Positions 1-9,047 of a stretch of 52,859 nucleotides of DNA are shown in pieces (within the stretch, counting starts at the first letter, position 1; every line of letters starts with the position of its first letter). The notes under the pieces were generated by a model. That model ran no database searches, was not told the origin of the DNA, and saw only the letters and a list, made by a program, of their open reading frames with translations. Both the position numbers and the translations under genes were made by a program. Source of the stretch: Gordonia soli NBRC 108243 (GTDB lineage: Bacteria; Actinomycetota; Actinomycetes; Mycobacteriales; Mycobacteriaceae); NCBI RefSeq assembly GCF_000334455.1, contig NZ_BANX01000004.1, positions 1 to 52,859 on the forward strand, written 5' to 3'.

Positions 1-491
1 CAGCCGCCGGAGCCGCGCTGCGGCCGACCGGGCAGACGCGTGCGATGACCGGCCCCGCGACCGCGGCATCCCGACCCGCCACGGCCCGGACCGCCAGCCG
101 ACCCCCCAGCCGCCCACTGCCGCCTGCCGACGACAACAGCTGGACGACCGGCCAGAAGGTCCTGGCCGGTGTGGCCGCGGTCCTGCTGGTGGCTGCGCTG
201 GGACTGATCGGCTACTGGCTGCTGAACCTGAACTCGGCGTCGGGCGAGACACCCGCACCGTCGTCGACGACCGCGACCACGACGACCACCACCCCGGAGG
301 AGACGACCGAGGAGGAGACGACCACCACGCGTCGTCGGACCACCACGACGACCACCACCGAGGAGACGACCACCACCACGACGCCGCCGCGGACCACGCA
401 GCCCGAGGAACCGGACACCACCGACCCCGGCGCCCCGACCGCAGAGACCCCGGTGTTGCCGACGTTCACGCTTCCGGGGTTCGGTAACTAG
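1..491 (+). CDS. pknA: Ser/Thr protein kinase PknA, C-terminal part (5' end outside window)
   Basis: The reading frame is open from the left edge, so this is the 3' end of a gene that starts upstream. The visible part has a Pro/Arg/Ala-rich juxtamembrane stretch, one transmembrane helix (encoded near 150-230; VLAGVAAVLLVAALGL) and a Thr/Glu-rich extracellular tail ending PTFTLPGFGN. The kinase domain is not visible. PknA is called because the gene lies directly upstream of pknB in the same direction, as in Mycobacteriales, and because the TM plus low-complexity tail without PASTA domains fits PknA rather than PknB. In relatives PknA phosphorylates division and envelope proteins. It ends 55 bp before pknB, consistent with one operon. 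The long run of ACC/ACG Thr codons creates Val-rich antisense frames that are not genes. Confidence 0.85.
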   Translation, partial: AAGAALRPTGQTRAMTGPATAASRPATARTASRPPSRPLPPADDNSWTTGQKVLAGVAAVLLVAALGLIGYWLLNLNSASGETPAPSSTTATTTTTTPEETTEEETTTTRRRTTTTTTTEETTTTTTPPRTTQPEEPDTTDPGAPTAETPVLPTFTLPGFGN

Positions 492-546
492 TGGACGTGC
501 GGATAATGATCGATGTGATGGTTCGGACCAGGGTGAGGAGACGCTG

Positions 547-2457
547 ATGTCGACTCCCCATCACCTGTCCGATCGGTACGAACTCGGCGAGACGCTGGGT
601 TTCGGCGGCATGTCCGAGGTGCACTTCGCCCGCGACCTGCGTCTGCACCGTGATGTCGCGATCAAGGTGTTGCGCGCCGACCTCGCGCGCGACCCGTCGT
701 TCTACCTGCGCTTCCGGCGCGAGGCGCAGAACGCGGCCAAGCTGAACCACCCGACCATCGTGCAGGTCTTCGACACCGGTGAGTCGGAGACCCCGGACGG
801 TCCGTTGCCGTTCATCGTCATGGAGTACGTCGAGGGTGAGACCCTGCGCGACGTGCTCCGCGCGAACGGTCCGGTCTCACCGCGTCAGGCGATGACCTGG
901 ATGGCGGATGTCGCAGCGGCGATGGACTTCTCACATCGGGCGGGCATCGTCCACCGTGACATGAAGCCCGCGAACGTGATGATCGACAAGACCGGCGCGG
1001 TCAAGGTCATGGACTTCGGTATCGCGCGTGCGATGAGCGACTCGACGTCGACGATGACGCAGACGTCGGCCGTGATGGGCACCGCGCAGTACCTCTCGCC
1101 CGAACAGGCCCGCGGGATCAAGGTCGATCCACGCAGCGACATCTATTCGATGGGCTGTGTGCTGTTCGAGCTGCTGACCGGCGAGCCTCCGTTCACCGGT
1201 GACTCACCGGTGGCGGTCGCACACCAGCACGTACACGAGGATCCGCCGTGGCCGTCGTCCATCAAGGCCGACATCCCGCCGGAGCTCGACTCCGTGGTGC
1301 TGAAGGCGATGAGCAAGAACAAGGAGAACCGCTACCAGTCGGCCTCCGACCTGCGTGCGGATCTCATCAAGGTCCTTGCCGGCGGCAAGCCGTCTGCGCC
1401 GATGCTGCTCTCGCCCGAGGACCGCACCGAGTTCATCGACCTCACCGCATCCCGACGGTTGCGCCCCGACGACGGTGCCGAGGGTCGGAACACGCATCGA
1501 CGCGACGGCGACGACGACGAGCCACCACGCCGCTCCCGGAAGCTGCTCGCCGGGGTATCGGCCGCCGTCGTCGCCCTGCTGGTCGTGGCACTGTTCCTAT
1601 GGTCACCGTGGAGTTCCGAGACCGCCCGACAGGTACCGGTGCCGACCATCGCGGGCCAGTCGGCGACCGAGGCGCGCAACCTGCTCGAGAAGTCGGGCTT
1701 CCGGGTGAAACAGCTGGAGGAACCCAGCCCCGACGTGAGCGTGGGGAACGCGACCCGTTCCACACCCGCGGAAAACGTGCTCGCCGCTGAGGGCTCCGAG
1801 GTGACGCTCTACATCTCGACCGGCCCGCAGCGGCACCAGATGCCCGATCTCCGTGGACAGACTCCCGACGAGGCGGAGAAGGCATTGAAGGTCCTCGGCT
1901 TCACCGATGTCAGGCGCAATCGCGTCGACTCGACGTCGGAGCTGCGAGACAAGGTCGTCGGGACCACGCCGCCGACGGGCACCGAGTCGCCCGTGAACGC
2001 CGCCGTGGTGATCCAGGTGGGCAACGGACCCAAACAGATCACCATCCCGAACCTGGTCGGCCAGACCGAGGACCAGGCCCGCGCAGTTCTCCGGCAACTC
2101 GGCGTCGACATGGTCGCGGTGGCCGGTGACTCCGAATTGCCGGCCGGCCGGATCGTCAGCTCGTCGCCGAGTTCCGGCGACACCGCCGAGCAGGACAACC
2201 CGGTCCAGGTGACCATCAGTCGGGGCAACATGTTCGTGATGCCCAACCTGCGCGGCAAGACCGCCCAACAGGCGCAAGCCGCTCTGGATCAGGCGGGCTG
2301 GGACGACTCGACGCTGACCCAGTCGCGTCGCAACGTACCGCTGGGCAGCTCCGACGACGGCAAGGTCATCGGACAGGACCCGAACGCCGGTTCCAAGGTC
2401 CGCAAGGACGGCTCGGTCGGCATCGTCATCGGACAGGGCAGCCTGCTGCCCGGATGA
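547..2457 (+). CDS. pknB: Ser/Thr protein kinase PknB with four PASTA domains
   Basis: 636 aa, close to the 626 aa of the mycobacterial enzyme. The kinase domain covers about residues 11-275: Gly-rich loop GFGGMSEV, catalytic Lys40 in VAIKVL, HRDMKPANV loop, DFG, and activation segment TSAVMGTAQYLSPEQ with phosphorylatable Thr. A single TM helix (about 332-352) is followed by four PASTA repeats (about 360-632) that face outside and, in relatives, sense muropeptides or lipid II. The start is the ATG preceded by GGTGAGGAG. Known targets in relatives include CwlM and the MurJ pseudokinase, and both genes are in this window. All catalytic motifs are intact. It is cotranscribed with pknA by position and converges with the amidotransferase gene. 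Confidence 0.97.
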   Translation: MSTPHHLSDRYELGETLGFGGMSEVHFARDLRLHRDVAIKVLRADLARDPSFYLRFRREAQNAAKLNHPTIVQVFDTGESETPDGPLPFIVMEYVEGETLRDVLRANGPVSPRQAMTWMADVAAAMDFSHRAGIVHRDMKPANVMIDKTGAVKVMDFGIARAMSDSTSTMTQTSAVMGTAQYLSPEQARGIKVDPRSDIYSMGCVLFELLTGEPPFTGDSPVAVAHQHVHEDPPWPSSIKADIPPELDSVVLKAMSKNKENRYQSASDLRADLIKVLAGGKPSAPMLLSPEDRTEFIDLTASRRLRPDDGAEGRNTHRRDGDDDEPPRRSRKLLAGVSAAVVALLVVALFLWSPWSSETARQVPVPTIAGQSATEARNLLEKSGFRVKQLEEPSPDVSVGNATRSTPAENVLAAEGSEVTLYISTGPQRHQMPDLRGQTPDEAEKALKVLGFTDVRRNRVDSTSELRDKVVGTTPPTGTESPVNAAVVIQVGNGPKQITIPNLVGQTEDQARAVLRQLGVDMVAVAGDSELPAGRIVSSSPSSGDTAEQDNPVQVTISRGNMFVMPNLRGKTAQQAQAALDQAGWDDSTLTQSRRNVPLGSSDDGKVIGQDPNAGSKVRKDGSVGIVIGQGSLLPG

Positions 2458-2470
2458 CCTGGCAGGGTCG

Positions 2471-2508
2471 GCTCGGGTGATAGCGGCGATTCCGCGCCCG
2501 GCCCGAGC
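2471..2508. terminator. Weak bidirectional hairpin between convergent pknB and trpG
   Basis: Inverted repeat GCTCGGG (2471-2477) and CCCGAGC (2502-2508) with a 24-nt loop, in the 114-bp gap between two convergent genes. There is no T-run. A following direct repeat (cccgag-tcatcggc) could form alternative pairings. The termination role is inferred from position. Confidence 0.35.
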
Positions 2509-2571
2509 TCATCGGCCCGAGTTCATCGGCCGGGTGACGTCTTACTCCGCGCGGCTGCCGCCGGTGGTCGA

Positions 2572-3246
2572 CTAGCCGATGGCTGCAGCCATCTCCGCTT
2601 CCAGGGCGTTGACGCGCCCCGGGTCGATGTCGATGCCGCACACCGACAGCCAGTTGGCGAGCATCCGGTGCCCGCCCTGGGTGAGCACACTCTCCGGGTG
2701 GAACTGCACACCGTGGATGGGCAGCTCCCGGTGACGCATCGCCATCACGATCCCGGACTCGGTGCGACCGGTGACGATCAATTCGTCGGGGATGGTCTCC
2801 GGCAGCACGGTCAGCGAGTGGTAGCGCGTCGCGGTGAACGGGCTGGGTAGACCCGCGAGCACTCCCGCATCATCGTGGAGAACCTCGGAGGTCTTGCCGT
2901 GCAACAACTCCGGTGCACGATCGACCGTCGCCCCGAACGCCGCCCCGATGGCCTGGTGCCCGAGGCAGACGCCCAACAGGGGGGTTTGCGTCCGAGCCGC
3001 CACGCCGACCATCGGCAGGGTCGCGCCGGCACGCTGCGGTGTACCAGGGCCCGGGCTCAGCAGGACGCCGTCGAAGCCGCTGACGGCGGAGGCGAGGTCG
3101 GCGAGTTGGGGATCGTCGTTGCGCCACACCACTGCCTCGACGCCGAGCTGGCCCAGGTACTGGACCAGGTTGTAGACGAAGCTGTCGTAGTTGTCGATGA
3201 CGAGGATGCGGCCGCGGCCGCTCTCGGAGACGGTGGGCTGACTCAC
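2572..3246 (-). CDS. trpG: Aminodeoxychorismate/anthranilate synthase component II (glutamine amidotransferase)
   Basis: 224 aa class-I glutamine amidotransferase. It starts [19 protein letters not shown], has the oxyanion segment LSPGPGTPQ, nucleophile Cys in [10 protein letters not shown], and the His/Glu pair in [11 protein letters not shown]. It would supply ammonia from glutamine to a TrpE or PabB partner for tryptophan or folate synthesis. No partner gene is in the window, as in mycobacteria, where this gene beside pknB is called trpG or pabA. It reads from a GTG toward pknB and is divergent from crgA. Sequence alone does not decide TrpG versus PabA, and one amphibolic subunit may serve both. 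Confidence 0.92.
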   Translation of the reverse strand: MSQPTVSESGRGRILVIDNYDSFVYNLVQYLGQLGVEAVVWRNDDPQLADLASAVSGFDGVLLSPGPGTPQRAGATLPMVGVAARTQTPLLGVCLGHQAIGAAFGATVDRAPELLHGKTSEVLHDDAGVLAGLPSPFTATRYHSLTVLPETIPDELIVTGRTESGIVMAMRHRELPIHGVQFHPESVLTQGGHRMLANWLSVCGIDIDPGRVNALEAEMAAAIG

Positions 3247-3368
3247 CAGGTCAGGTTACCGTGCAGACATCAGCCGAGGTCGGCGCCCTGGTGGGATACC
3301 GTAGAGGTAGAGACGTCTGCCGGGAGTGCTCGTTCACCCCGGGAAATCGCAGTTCAACCGAGGAAGTC

Positions 3369-3659
3369 ATGCCGAAGTCAAAAGTCCGGAAGAAGACCGA
3401 TTACACGATCAACCCGGCGAGCCGTACGCCGGTCAAGGTGAAGACCGGGCCGTCGAGCACGGTCTATGTCTCCGTGATGCTGGGCCTCATGCTGCTCGGC
3501 CTCGCCTGGCTGATCGTTTTCTACCTCGTCGCGACGCCGTCGGCGCTGGGCGGCGACGGGAAGATCCTCAACTGGATGTACGAGCTGGGACCGTGGAACT
3601 TCCTCATCGGGTTCGCGCTGATGGTCGCGGGTCTGTTGATGACGATGCGGTGGCGTTGA
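3369..3659 (+). CDS. crgA: Cell division protein CrgA
   Basis: 96 aa. Short basic N-terminus [14 protein letters not shown], then two TM helices (about residues 29-50 and 71-92) with a short outside loop, the standard CrgA architecture (93 aa in M. tuberculosis). In mycobacteria and Streptomyces CrgA binds FtsZ, FtsQ and PBPs at the septum. The frame is open 36 codons further upstream, but the ATG at 3369 is chosen because it follows CGAGGAAG and gives the family N-terminus. It lies between trpG and the PH-domain gene, as in relatives. The Rv0012-type gene found between trpG and crgA in M. tuberculosis is absent here. Confidence 0.95.
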   Translation: MPKSKVRKKTDYTINPASRTPVKVKTGPSSTVYVSVMLGLMLLGLAWLIVFYLVATPSALGGDGKILNWMYELGPWNFLIGFALMVAGLLMTMRWR

Positions 3660-3686
3660 CCTGCCGAATCACACGCGTCGAATTCA

Positions 3687-3748
3687 TCCACACTGTGGAA
3701 ATAACATGTGTGTAAGTTCTCCCCACTGTGAGTAACTCCTGTGGATAA
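3687..3748. promoter_or_regulatory. Perfect dyad and DnaA box in front of the PH-domain gene
   Basis: 3687-3699 reads TCCACA-C-TGTGGA, a perfect inverted repeat. 3740-3748 reads TGTGGATAA, the reverse complement of the DnaA box TTATCCACA, and overlaps the GTG start codon at 3741. The site is about 20 kb from oriC. DnaA binding here is inferred from sequence only. Confidence 0.5.
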
Positions 3749-4268
3749 CTCTGCGGATCCATCCACACACGAGTGGTCGCCGTCCCCGATCGCGGGCGGC
3801 GCGCTCGGCGTCGGTGGGGTGATCGTGCTGGTCGCGACGGTATTCGCCGGTGACCCGGCCGGGATGGTGCTGCTCGGCGTCGCCGGGGTTCTGCTCCTCG
3901 GCTTCGCTGCACACGCCCTGTTGATACGTCCGCGACTCGCGCTCACTGTCGGCGTCGGCTCACCGTCGACGCTCACCATCCGGACGCTGACCGGACGTCG
4001 GACGGTCACGCCCGCCGACGTGGAGCGGGTCCGCCTGCTGAGTTTCCGGCGCATCGGCCGTCGGGTCCCACAGATCGAGTTCGATCTGCTGCCGGACGGC
4101 GCCGAGGCGTCGCCGCATCCCGTGGACGGCCGCGATGCGGACGCCGAGTCCCCTGCGCTACGGGAGGACACCCGATTGGTGGTCTTCGGCCGCTGGGATC
4201 TGGGCAGCGATCTCCGCGACGTCGCCGACGAGTTGCGGCGCGCAGGATTCCCCGTCGAGGAGTCGTAG
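3741..4268 (+). CDS. PH-domain membrane protein (Rv0010c type)
   Basis: 175 aa from a GTG start. Two adjacent TM helices (about residues 18-62) are followed by the bacterial PH-like domain (bPH_6 family), with the typical start RPRLALTVGVGSPSTLTIRTL and an end LVVFGRWDLGSDLRDVADEL. The function is unknown. In Mycobacteriales a homologue sits beside crgA and ppiA. The GTG overlaps a perfect DnaA box, so the start position and the regulatory site share bases. No clear Shine-Dalgarno is visible upstream, and a start slightly further in cannot be excluded. It converges with the rhomboid gene across 119 bp that contain only a 13-bp direct repeat (cgcacgatcgacg). Confidence 0.85.
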   Translation: MDNSADPSTHEWSPSPIAGGALGVGGVIVLVATVFAGDPAGMVLLGVAGVLLLGFAAHALLIRPRLALTVGVGSPSTLTIRTLTGRRTVTPADVERVRLLSFRRIGRRVPQIEFDLLPDGAEASPHPVDGRDADAESPALREDTRLVVFGRWDLGSDLRDVADELRRAGFPVEES

Positions 4269-4387
4269 CTGCTGGATTGTCGGCGGCTCGGGCGGCGTTC
4301 TCGGGATTCGGCAGTTGGGCGCTCGGTCGCCCTCAACGCACGATCGACGGGTTCGAGCGCACGATCGACGTGGCGGGGATCCGCAGG

Positions 4388-5317
4388 TCAGCGGACGAGG
4401 ACTGTCGGGTTCGAGTAGTCGAGGCCGATGCCGACGCAGATACCGACGGCCAGCACGAACAGCACCGCGATGGTCACCCAGCCGATGATCGAGGCGGTCT
4501 TCGCCGACGGTCGGGACGAGCCGCCGAGCAGACCGGGGGCGAACACGATGCCCGCGGTGGCGACCGCGCCGAAGACCAGCCCGCCGATGTGCGCCCAGAT
4601 GGAGATGCCGGGGATCGCGATCGACAGCACGATGTTGAGGCCGATGATCGACAGCACCGGGACCGGCGAGAGTCGGGCCTTGAGCAGCACCACCAGGATC
4701 GCGCCCATCAGGCCGTAGATGGCGCCGGATGCACCCGCGGTCACCGCGGTGTCGGACTCGAACAGCATCACGAAGGCGCTGCCGCCGAACAGCGACGTCA
4801 CGTAGACCGCGACGTAGCGCGGGATGCCCAGCGCCAGCTCGAGGTCACGTCCGAGGATGTAGAGCGCGAGCATGTTGCCGGCGATGTGGATCACCGACAG
4901 GTGCAGGAAGCCCGACGTGAACAGACGCCAGTACTGGCCGTCGGCGATGGCCGGCTTGTAGAGCGACCAGTCGAGGAAGAGCGGCGAGTTGAGGACTTGG
5001 AGTCCGCCCGCCTCGGCGATGCAGATGGCGAAGACCACGACGTTGATCGCGATCAACGCATAGGTGGCGATCGGTCGCGACGCGACCAGAGGTCGGGCCA
5101 CCATCGGACGGATGCCGCGGTCACCGAACTGAGGACGGACGGTGGCGCGATCGACACCATCGTTCTGCAGGCAGGCGACGCAGTGTTGTCCCACGGCTGC
5201 GGGCCGTAGGCACTCCGGACACGCCGGCCGCCCGCACCGACTGCAGGACAGTCCGGTGGGGCGGTCGGGATGCCGGAAACAGACCGCCGGCGGACCGGCG
5301 GGTGGAGGCGTGGTCAG
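4388..5317 (-). CDS. Rhomboid family intramembrane serine protease with N-terminal zinc ribbon, probable CTG start
   Basis: Rhomboid core: seven predicted TM helices, catalytic Ser in GASGAIYG, catalytic His in AHIGGLVFG, and the [13 protein letters not shown] segment. The first conventional start (GTG at 5194) would cut through a Cys-rich ribbon. Upstream in the same frame lie [24 protein letters not shown] and HCVAC, the ribbon expected for actinobacterial rhomboids. The frame closes at a TGA upstream, and the only plausible initiator giving the whole ribbon is CTG at 5317-5315. That codon overlaps the ppiA stop (CTGA), which suggests translational coupling. With it the protein is 309 aa. 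Substrates are unknown. The residual risk is that the shorter form from 5194 is the product. Confidence 0.85.
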   Translation of the reverse strand: MTTPPPAGPPAVCFRHPDRPTGLSCSRCGRPACPECLRPAAVGQHCVACLQNDGVDRATVRPQFGDRGIRPMVARPLVASRPIATYALIAINVVVFAICIAEAGGLQVLNSPLFLDWSLYKPAIADGQYWRLFTSGFLHLSVIHIAGNMLALYILGRDLELALGIPRYVAVYVTSLFGGSAFVMLFESDTAVTAGASGAIYGLMGAILVVLLKARLSPVPVLSIIGLNIVLSIAIPGISIWAHIGGLVFGAVATAGIVFAPGLLGGSSRPSAKTASIIGWVTIAVLFVLAVGICVGIGLDYSNPTVLVR

Positions 5318-5835
5318 TTGATCTCGATCTTCTCGATCACGACCTCGTCGAGCGGACGATCACGACGGTCCGTCGACGTGGTGGCGATGGCATCGACGAC
5401 CTGCTTGGACGCGGCGTCGGTGACCTCACCGAAGATGGTGTGCTTGCGGTTGAGGTGCGGGGTCGGGCCGACGGTCACGAAGAACTGCGATCCGTTGGTG
5501 CCGGGTCCGGCGTTCGCCATCGCGAACAGGTACGGACGGTCGAACTGCAACTCGGGGTGGAACTCGTCCTCGAACTGGTAGCCCGGGCCACCGGCACCGG
5601 TGCCGGTCGGGTCGCCGCCCTGGATCATGAAGCCCTCGATGACGCGGTGGAAGACCGAACCGTCGTAGAACGGTCCGCTGTTGCCGCCGGAGGCGTTCGG
5701 CTTGGTGTAGTCCTTGCTGCCGTCGGCGAGCCCGACGAAGTTCGCCACGGTCTTCGGAGCGTGGTTCCCGAACAGTTCGACGATGATGTCGCCGCGGTTC
5801 GTCGTGATCGTCGCGGTCTGTGTAGATGTGGTCAC
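5314..5835 (-). CDS. ppiA: Peptidyl-prolyl cis-trans isomerase A (cyclophilin)
   Basis: 173 aa cyclophilin. Active-site signature: [14 protein letters not shown], the QFF motif in [10 protein letters not shown], and HTIFGEV near the C-terminus. Cytosolic by the absence of a signal peptide. The GTG at 5835 follows GGATGGGGG and gives the family start [16 protein letters not shown]. The frame stays open much further upstream, but that region is antisense to the Pro-rich DUF4190 gene and is not coding. The position between the PH-domain gene and the tRNA region matches Rv0009. The stop overlaps the likely CTG start of the rhomboid gene. Confidence 0.95.
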   Translation of the reverse strand: MTTSTQTATITTNRGDIIVELFGNHAPKTVANFVGLADGSKDYTKPNASGGNSGPFYDGSVFHRVIEGFMIQGGDPTGTGAGGPGYQFEDEFHPELQFDRPYLFAMANAGPGTNGSQFFVTVGPTPHLNRKHTIFGEVTDAASKQVVDAIATTSTDRRDRPLDEVVIEKIEIN

Positions 5836-5957
5836 GCCCCCATCCAACCATCCGCGTGCCCGCGCATGTCCTGACCTGTCGGTTTCGCGTTCGTCGCGTA
5901 CAACCGCGCACGTCACCCGGCTGGCATCCGGCGTCCGCGACTGGCACCCTGTACTGC

Positions 5958-6143
5958 ATGCCCAAGAAGTACGTGGTGGCCGGCGCGGCTGCCGGCGTCG
6001 TGGCGTTGATCGCCGCAGGCGTCGCTGTCGTCGCCCGCGCGACCCGCCCCGACCATCCGCCGGTCTCCCCGACCGTCCCGCGGGTCGAGGAGCTCCCCAC
6101 GGCCGCCGACATCCGCGCCACCGCCGACGCCGAGGCCTCCTGA
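5958..6143 (+). CDS. Small single-pass membrane protein, unknown function
   Basis: 61 aa. MPKK is followed by one strongly hydrophobic helix (residues 5-26, Ala/Val/Gly-rich) and a short polar tail with [19 protein letters not shown]. No family is recognised. It is divergent from ppiA across 122 bp. The start is the ATG that places a lysine pair just before the helix, and the upstream Shine-Dalgarno is weak. Codon use (GC-rich third positions) looks coding. The frame is open upstream to 5826, but that part is not protein-like. Confidence 0.6.
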   Translation: MPKKYVVAGAAAGVVALIAAGVAVVARATRPDHPPVSPTVPRVEELPTAADIRATADAEAS

Positions 6144-6227
6144 GAGGCCGGTCGACAGCGGCGCCGACACCCTCTGTTCGGAGCGTGCACGCCGTTGCCC
6201 TCTTGCCGTAGAAGGTAATTTGATCCC

Positions 6228-7484
6228 GTGACATCCGACGACCCCGACCTCCCACCCGTCGATCCGACCGACTCCGGCGGACGCGACGACCGTGGTCCCG
6301 CGCCGTCGTCGGGGTCACCGGCGCCCCGGCTGACACCGCCCTGGGAGCGCAAACCGACCGCCCCCTCGACGGCGCGGCCACCATCCGGACCGGCACCGTC
6401 CGGTGCGCCGTCTTCCGGTTCTCCGTCGTCCGGCCCACCGCCTCCCCGGCCGTCGGGACCACCGCCACGTACCGGGGGTCCGCAACGCCGACCGTCGGGA
6501 CCGCCGCCTGCCGGCCCACCTCCCGGCGGACGTCCGCGCCCCACCGGCCCACGCAGTTCCGACCCGCGACCGTCGGGTCCCCCGCCGAACGGCCCCGGTG
6601 GGCGACGCCCCACCGGCCCCAACCCTGCAGCGACCGGGCCGCGCACGACTGGCCCATCGACTACCGGACCAGCGGCTCCCGGACCGTCGACGGCGGGGCC
6701 GCGCACGACCGGTCCGACCTCGACCGGTCCCGGGGCCTCGGGTCCTCCTCCCGGCCCGTCCACCACGGGACCTCGATCCACCGGTCCCGGTCCGGCTGCC
6801 GGCGGCGGGCCACGAACCACCGGGCCGAGCCCGGCGGCGACGCGCCGCGACGGTCCGCCCCCCGGCCATCGGCCCCCACCCGGACTACGTCCTCCTCCCG
6901 GCGGACGTCCCGGCCCCGGCCCCCGACCACCTGCGGGCGGACCCGGTCGACCCGGGCCTACGGGAGCACCTGTCGGGGCACCGACCGGAGACGATCCCGA
7001 CGCGCCGACCCGAGCGGTGCCGCCGAGTGGTGTGGGCGCGCCGCCGGCGACCACCGCCATCCCGCGCGGCAACGTGGCAGCGCCTGTCGATCTCGACGAC
7101 GACCGGACTGTCGGTGCCGACGAGCATGATGACTTCGGACCGTCGGACTCGCCGCGCGCCTACTCGGCGGTCGACGACGACTCGATCCACCTCGACCGAC
7201 CCGACCGACCCGACCGACCCAGCGATCCGGAGGTACCCGTGGCTGCGCGACCCCGCAAGGCCACGCTGAACCGCAACGCCATCTGGGCCCTGGTGCTGTC
7301 CGTCCTGGGCATCACCTCGCCGATCGGCGTGTTCCTCGGTCATCAGGCCCGCACACAGATCCGACGCACGCGTGAGTTCGGAGCACCGTTCGCCACGGCA
7401 GCCCTGTGGATCGGCTATGCCTGGATCGCCTTCGTGGTTCTCGGATTGATCGCGTACTTCTGGATCACCGCGCAGGGTTCCTGA
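6228..7484 (+). CDS. Pro/Gly-rich DUF4190 domain membrane protein
   Basis: 418 aa from a GTG start. Residues 1 to about 345 are a low-complexity Pro/Gly/Ser/Thr/Arg tail with many TGP and SGPPP units. The C-terminal 70 residues form the DUF4190 module: [14 protein letters not shown], a short loop [17 protein letters not shown], and a second helix [18 protein letters not shown], giving two TM segments. The function of DUF4190 is unknown. The tail would be cytoplasmic if the loop is as usual, and such tails often carry interaction or phosphorylation sites (inference). The Pro-rich stretch produces several long false frames on both strands. Confidence 0.85.
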   Translation: MTSDDPDLPPVDPTDSGGRDDRGPAPSSGSPAPRLTPPWERKPTAPSTARPPSGPAPSGAPSSGSPSSGPPPPRPSGPPPRTGGPQRRPSGPPPAGPPPGGRPRPTGPRSSDPRPSGPPPNGPGGRRPTGPNPAATGPRTTGPSTTGPAAPGPSTAGPRTTGPTSTGPGASGPPPGPSTTGPRSTGPGPAAGGGPRTTGPSPAATRRDGPPPGHRPPPGLRPPPGGRPGPGPRPPAGGPGRPGPTGAPVGAPTGDDPDAPTRAVPPSGVGAPPATTAIPRGNVAAPVDLDDDRTVGADEHDDFGPSDSPRAYSAVDDDSIHLDRPDRPDRPSDPEVPVAARPRKATLNRNAIWALVLSVLGITSPIGVFLGHQARTQIRRTREFGAPFATAALWIGYAWIAFVVLGLIAYFWITAQGS

Positions 7485-7921
7485 GGGGTCGGGTCGCGGT
7501 CGAGGGGCGGCCACCGCTCGGACTTCTGACACCTTGGTCCGGATTTCTGACACCTCAGCGGGGGCAGCTGTGGAATATCCACACCACGGAGCGCCCACGT
7601 GCCAAAAATCCGAGCCGAAACCGGGTCACGGCTGAGGCGACGCCACAGATCCCGCCCCCGCCGTCCGGATTTCTGACACCTCAGCGAAGACGGCTGTGCA
7701 CTATCCACACCACGGAGCGCCCACGTGCCAAAAATCCGGGCCGAAGCCGGGTCACGGCCCAGCTCGAGATCGAGCCCGACTCGACCCGCGCGCCCTTCCG
7801 CCCGCTCGGATTCCTGACACCTCACCGAGGACAGCTGTGGAACACCCACAGCAACAACCGCTCCCGCGTCAGAAATCCGAGAACCCGCTCGCAGCCAGCG
7901 CACAGATCCCAGGCGCCGAGC
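7485..7921. other. Gene-free stretch holding dyad repeats
   Basis: 437 bp between the DUF4190 gene and the converging EamA gene. No convincing coding region is present: frames through it are interrupted by codon use unlike neighbouring genes and by the repeats. It consists almost wholly of the three 73-bp dyads, conserved spacers and a 5' fragment (cggacttctgacacc, 7519-7533). Confidence 0.8.
7540..7879. repeat. Three 73-bp imperfect palindromic repeats
   Basis: Copies at 7540-7612, 7666-7738 and 7807-7879, each exactly 73 bp. Each begins CGGATTTCTGACACCTCA (copy 3 CGGATTCCTGACACCTCA) and ends with an approximate reverse complement, GTGCCAAAAATCCG in copies 1-2 and GCGTCAGAAATCCG in copy 3. 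Copy 1 is centred on TGTGGAATATCCACA at 7576, and about 22 of its 36 arm positions pair. The spacer following copies 1 and 2 is also similar (gccgaa-ccgggtcacggc), giving a 126-bp then 141-bp period. No transposase and no target-site duplication are recognised. Confidence 0.9.
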
Positions 7922-8968
7922 TCACCGACCCACAGCCTCCGACACCCCGTCACCGACACCCGCGCGTTCACCCACATCGCTCATCTCCATGCCCTCGCTT
8001 ACAACACCGTCGCCGGCATCGTCACCACCCGGAGGACCACCCGAGGTCCGGATCCACGGCAGCATCGCGGACGCCCCCAACACGATGGCGACACCCACCC
8101 ACTGCTGCCAGACCATGGTCTCGCCGAGGAACAGCGCGGCAGCGAACACGCCGACCACAGCCTCGAACAGGCTGAGCAGACTGCCTGGCACCGGGCCGAG
8201 CGTCCGGACCGCGACGTAGGCGCCCCCGACTCCGAGGGGCATCATGATCGCACCCTGGATCAGCACCGTGACCCATCCGGCGGTGGTGAAAGTCCACGTC
8301 GTCGGCACGAAGATTAGGACGACGCCGGCCGCTGCAGCCGCGCCGAGCGAGGTGAGTCCGGACGCGGTGATCACGCTGACGCGCGCCAGGATCGGCTCCC
8401 CGATCAGGTAGTACAGCGCGTACCCGGCGGCACACGCCACGGCGAGCAACGCTCCGCGCACCACGACGTGACCACCGCCGGCGCCGGCGACGAAGACGAT
8501 CCCGGTGATCATCACCGCGCCGATGAGCCAGCTGGCCGCACTGGGACGACGACCGAGCCACACCGCGCTGATGACCATCACGAACACCGGGAACACGTGC
8601 GCGATCACGACAGCGACCTGCGCACCGGTGTAGGTGATCGCGGCGAACAGGCACAGCAGTTGTATCGCGAACAGCGGACCGCACACGAAGGTCAGGAGAA
8701 ACGCATCGCGGCGGTGGACACGCAGACGTCCGGTGGCGAGCGCGACCGCGAGCAGCAGCACTCCCCCGATCGCGCTGCGGAGCACGACCAACACAGTCGG
8801 TGAGACGCCGCCTTCGTGTGCGATGGCGGCGAACGTCGGTGTGACACCGTAGGCAGTCGCCGACAGCAGGCCGGCCACCCACGCATTGCCCTGCCCGGAG
8901 ACGGACCGAACGCTCATCGGGAGGTCGGGGGTTGCACGGCGGCCAGGGCCGGCCGCAGGGTCGAGCAC
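7922..8968 (-). CDS. EamA/DMT-family permease
   Basis: 348 aa, ten predicted TM helices in two five-helix halves, the drug/metabolite transporter layout. The first EamA repeat runs about residues 28-160 (GLLSATAYGVTPTFAAIAHEGG) and the second about 170-315, ending LFLGETMVWQQWVGVAIVLGASAML. It probably exports a small metabolite, substrate unknown. The C-terminal 35 residues are a Gly/Asp-rich tail. Two starts are possible: GTG at 8968 preceded by AGGTGA (used here), or ATG at 8917, which gives a more usual N-terminus MSVRSVSGQGNA. It converges with the repeat stretch and lies downstream of the CoA-transferase gene on the same strand. Confidence 0.88.
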   Translation of the reverse strand: MLDPAAGPGRRATPDLPMSVRSVSGQGNAWVAGLLSATAYGVTPTFAAIAHEGGVSPTVLVVLRSAIGGVLLLAVALATGRLRVHRRDAFLLTFVCGPLFAIQLLCLFAAITYTGAQVAVVIAHVFPVFVMVISAVWLGRRPSAASWLIGAVMITGIVFVAGAGGGHVVVRGALLAVACAAGYALYYLIGEPILARVSVITASGLTSLGAAAAAGVVLIFVPTTWTFTTAGWVTVLIQGAIMMPLGVGGAYVAVRTLGPVPGSLLSLFEAVVGVFAAALFLGETMVWQQWVGVAIVLGASAMLPWIRTSGGPPGGDDAGDGVVSEGMEMSDVGERAGVGDGVSEAVGR

Positions 8969-9047
8969 GAGATCACCTGCCGATTGTGCCCAGCCCGAGG
9001 GTCTCGGCGCGAACCGTCGGATCGCGGTGAGTGGAAGACCTGCCGTC

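Noticed and set aside
5426..7072. Minus-strand frame of 548 codons, Pro/Gly-rich
   Set aside because: Antisense to the Pro-rich DUF4190 gene; the apparent repeats come from GGT/CCG codons.
7540..7879. CRISPR array
   Set aside because: Only three units, each internally palindromic and 73 bp, with similar rather than unique spacers, and no cas genes.
7406..8317. 303-codon plus-strand frame through the dyad repeats
   Set aside because: It translates the repeats and then the antisense of the EamA gene; no ribosome-binding site or family.
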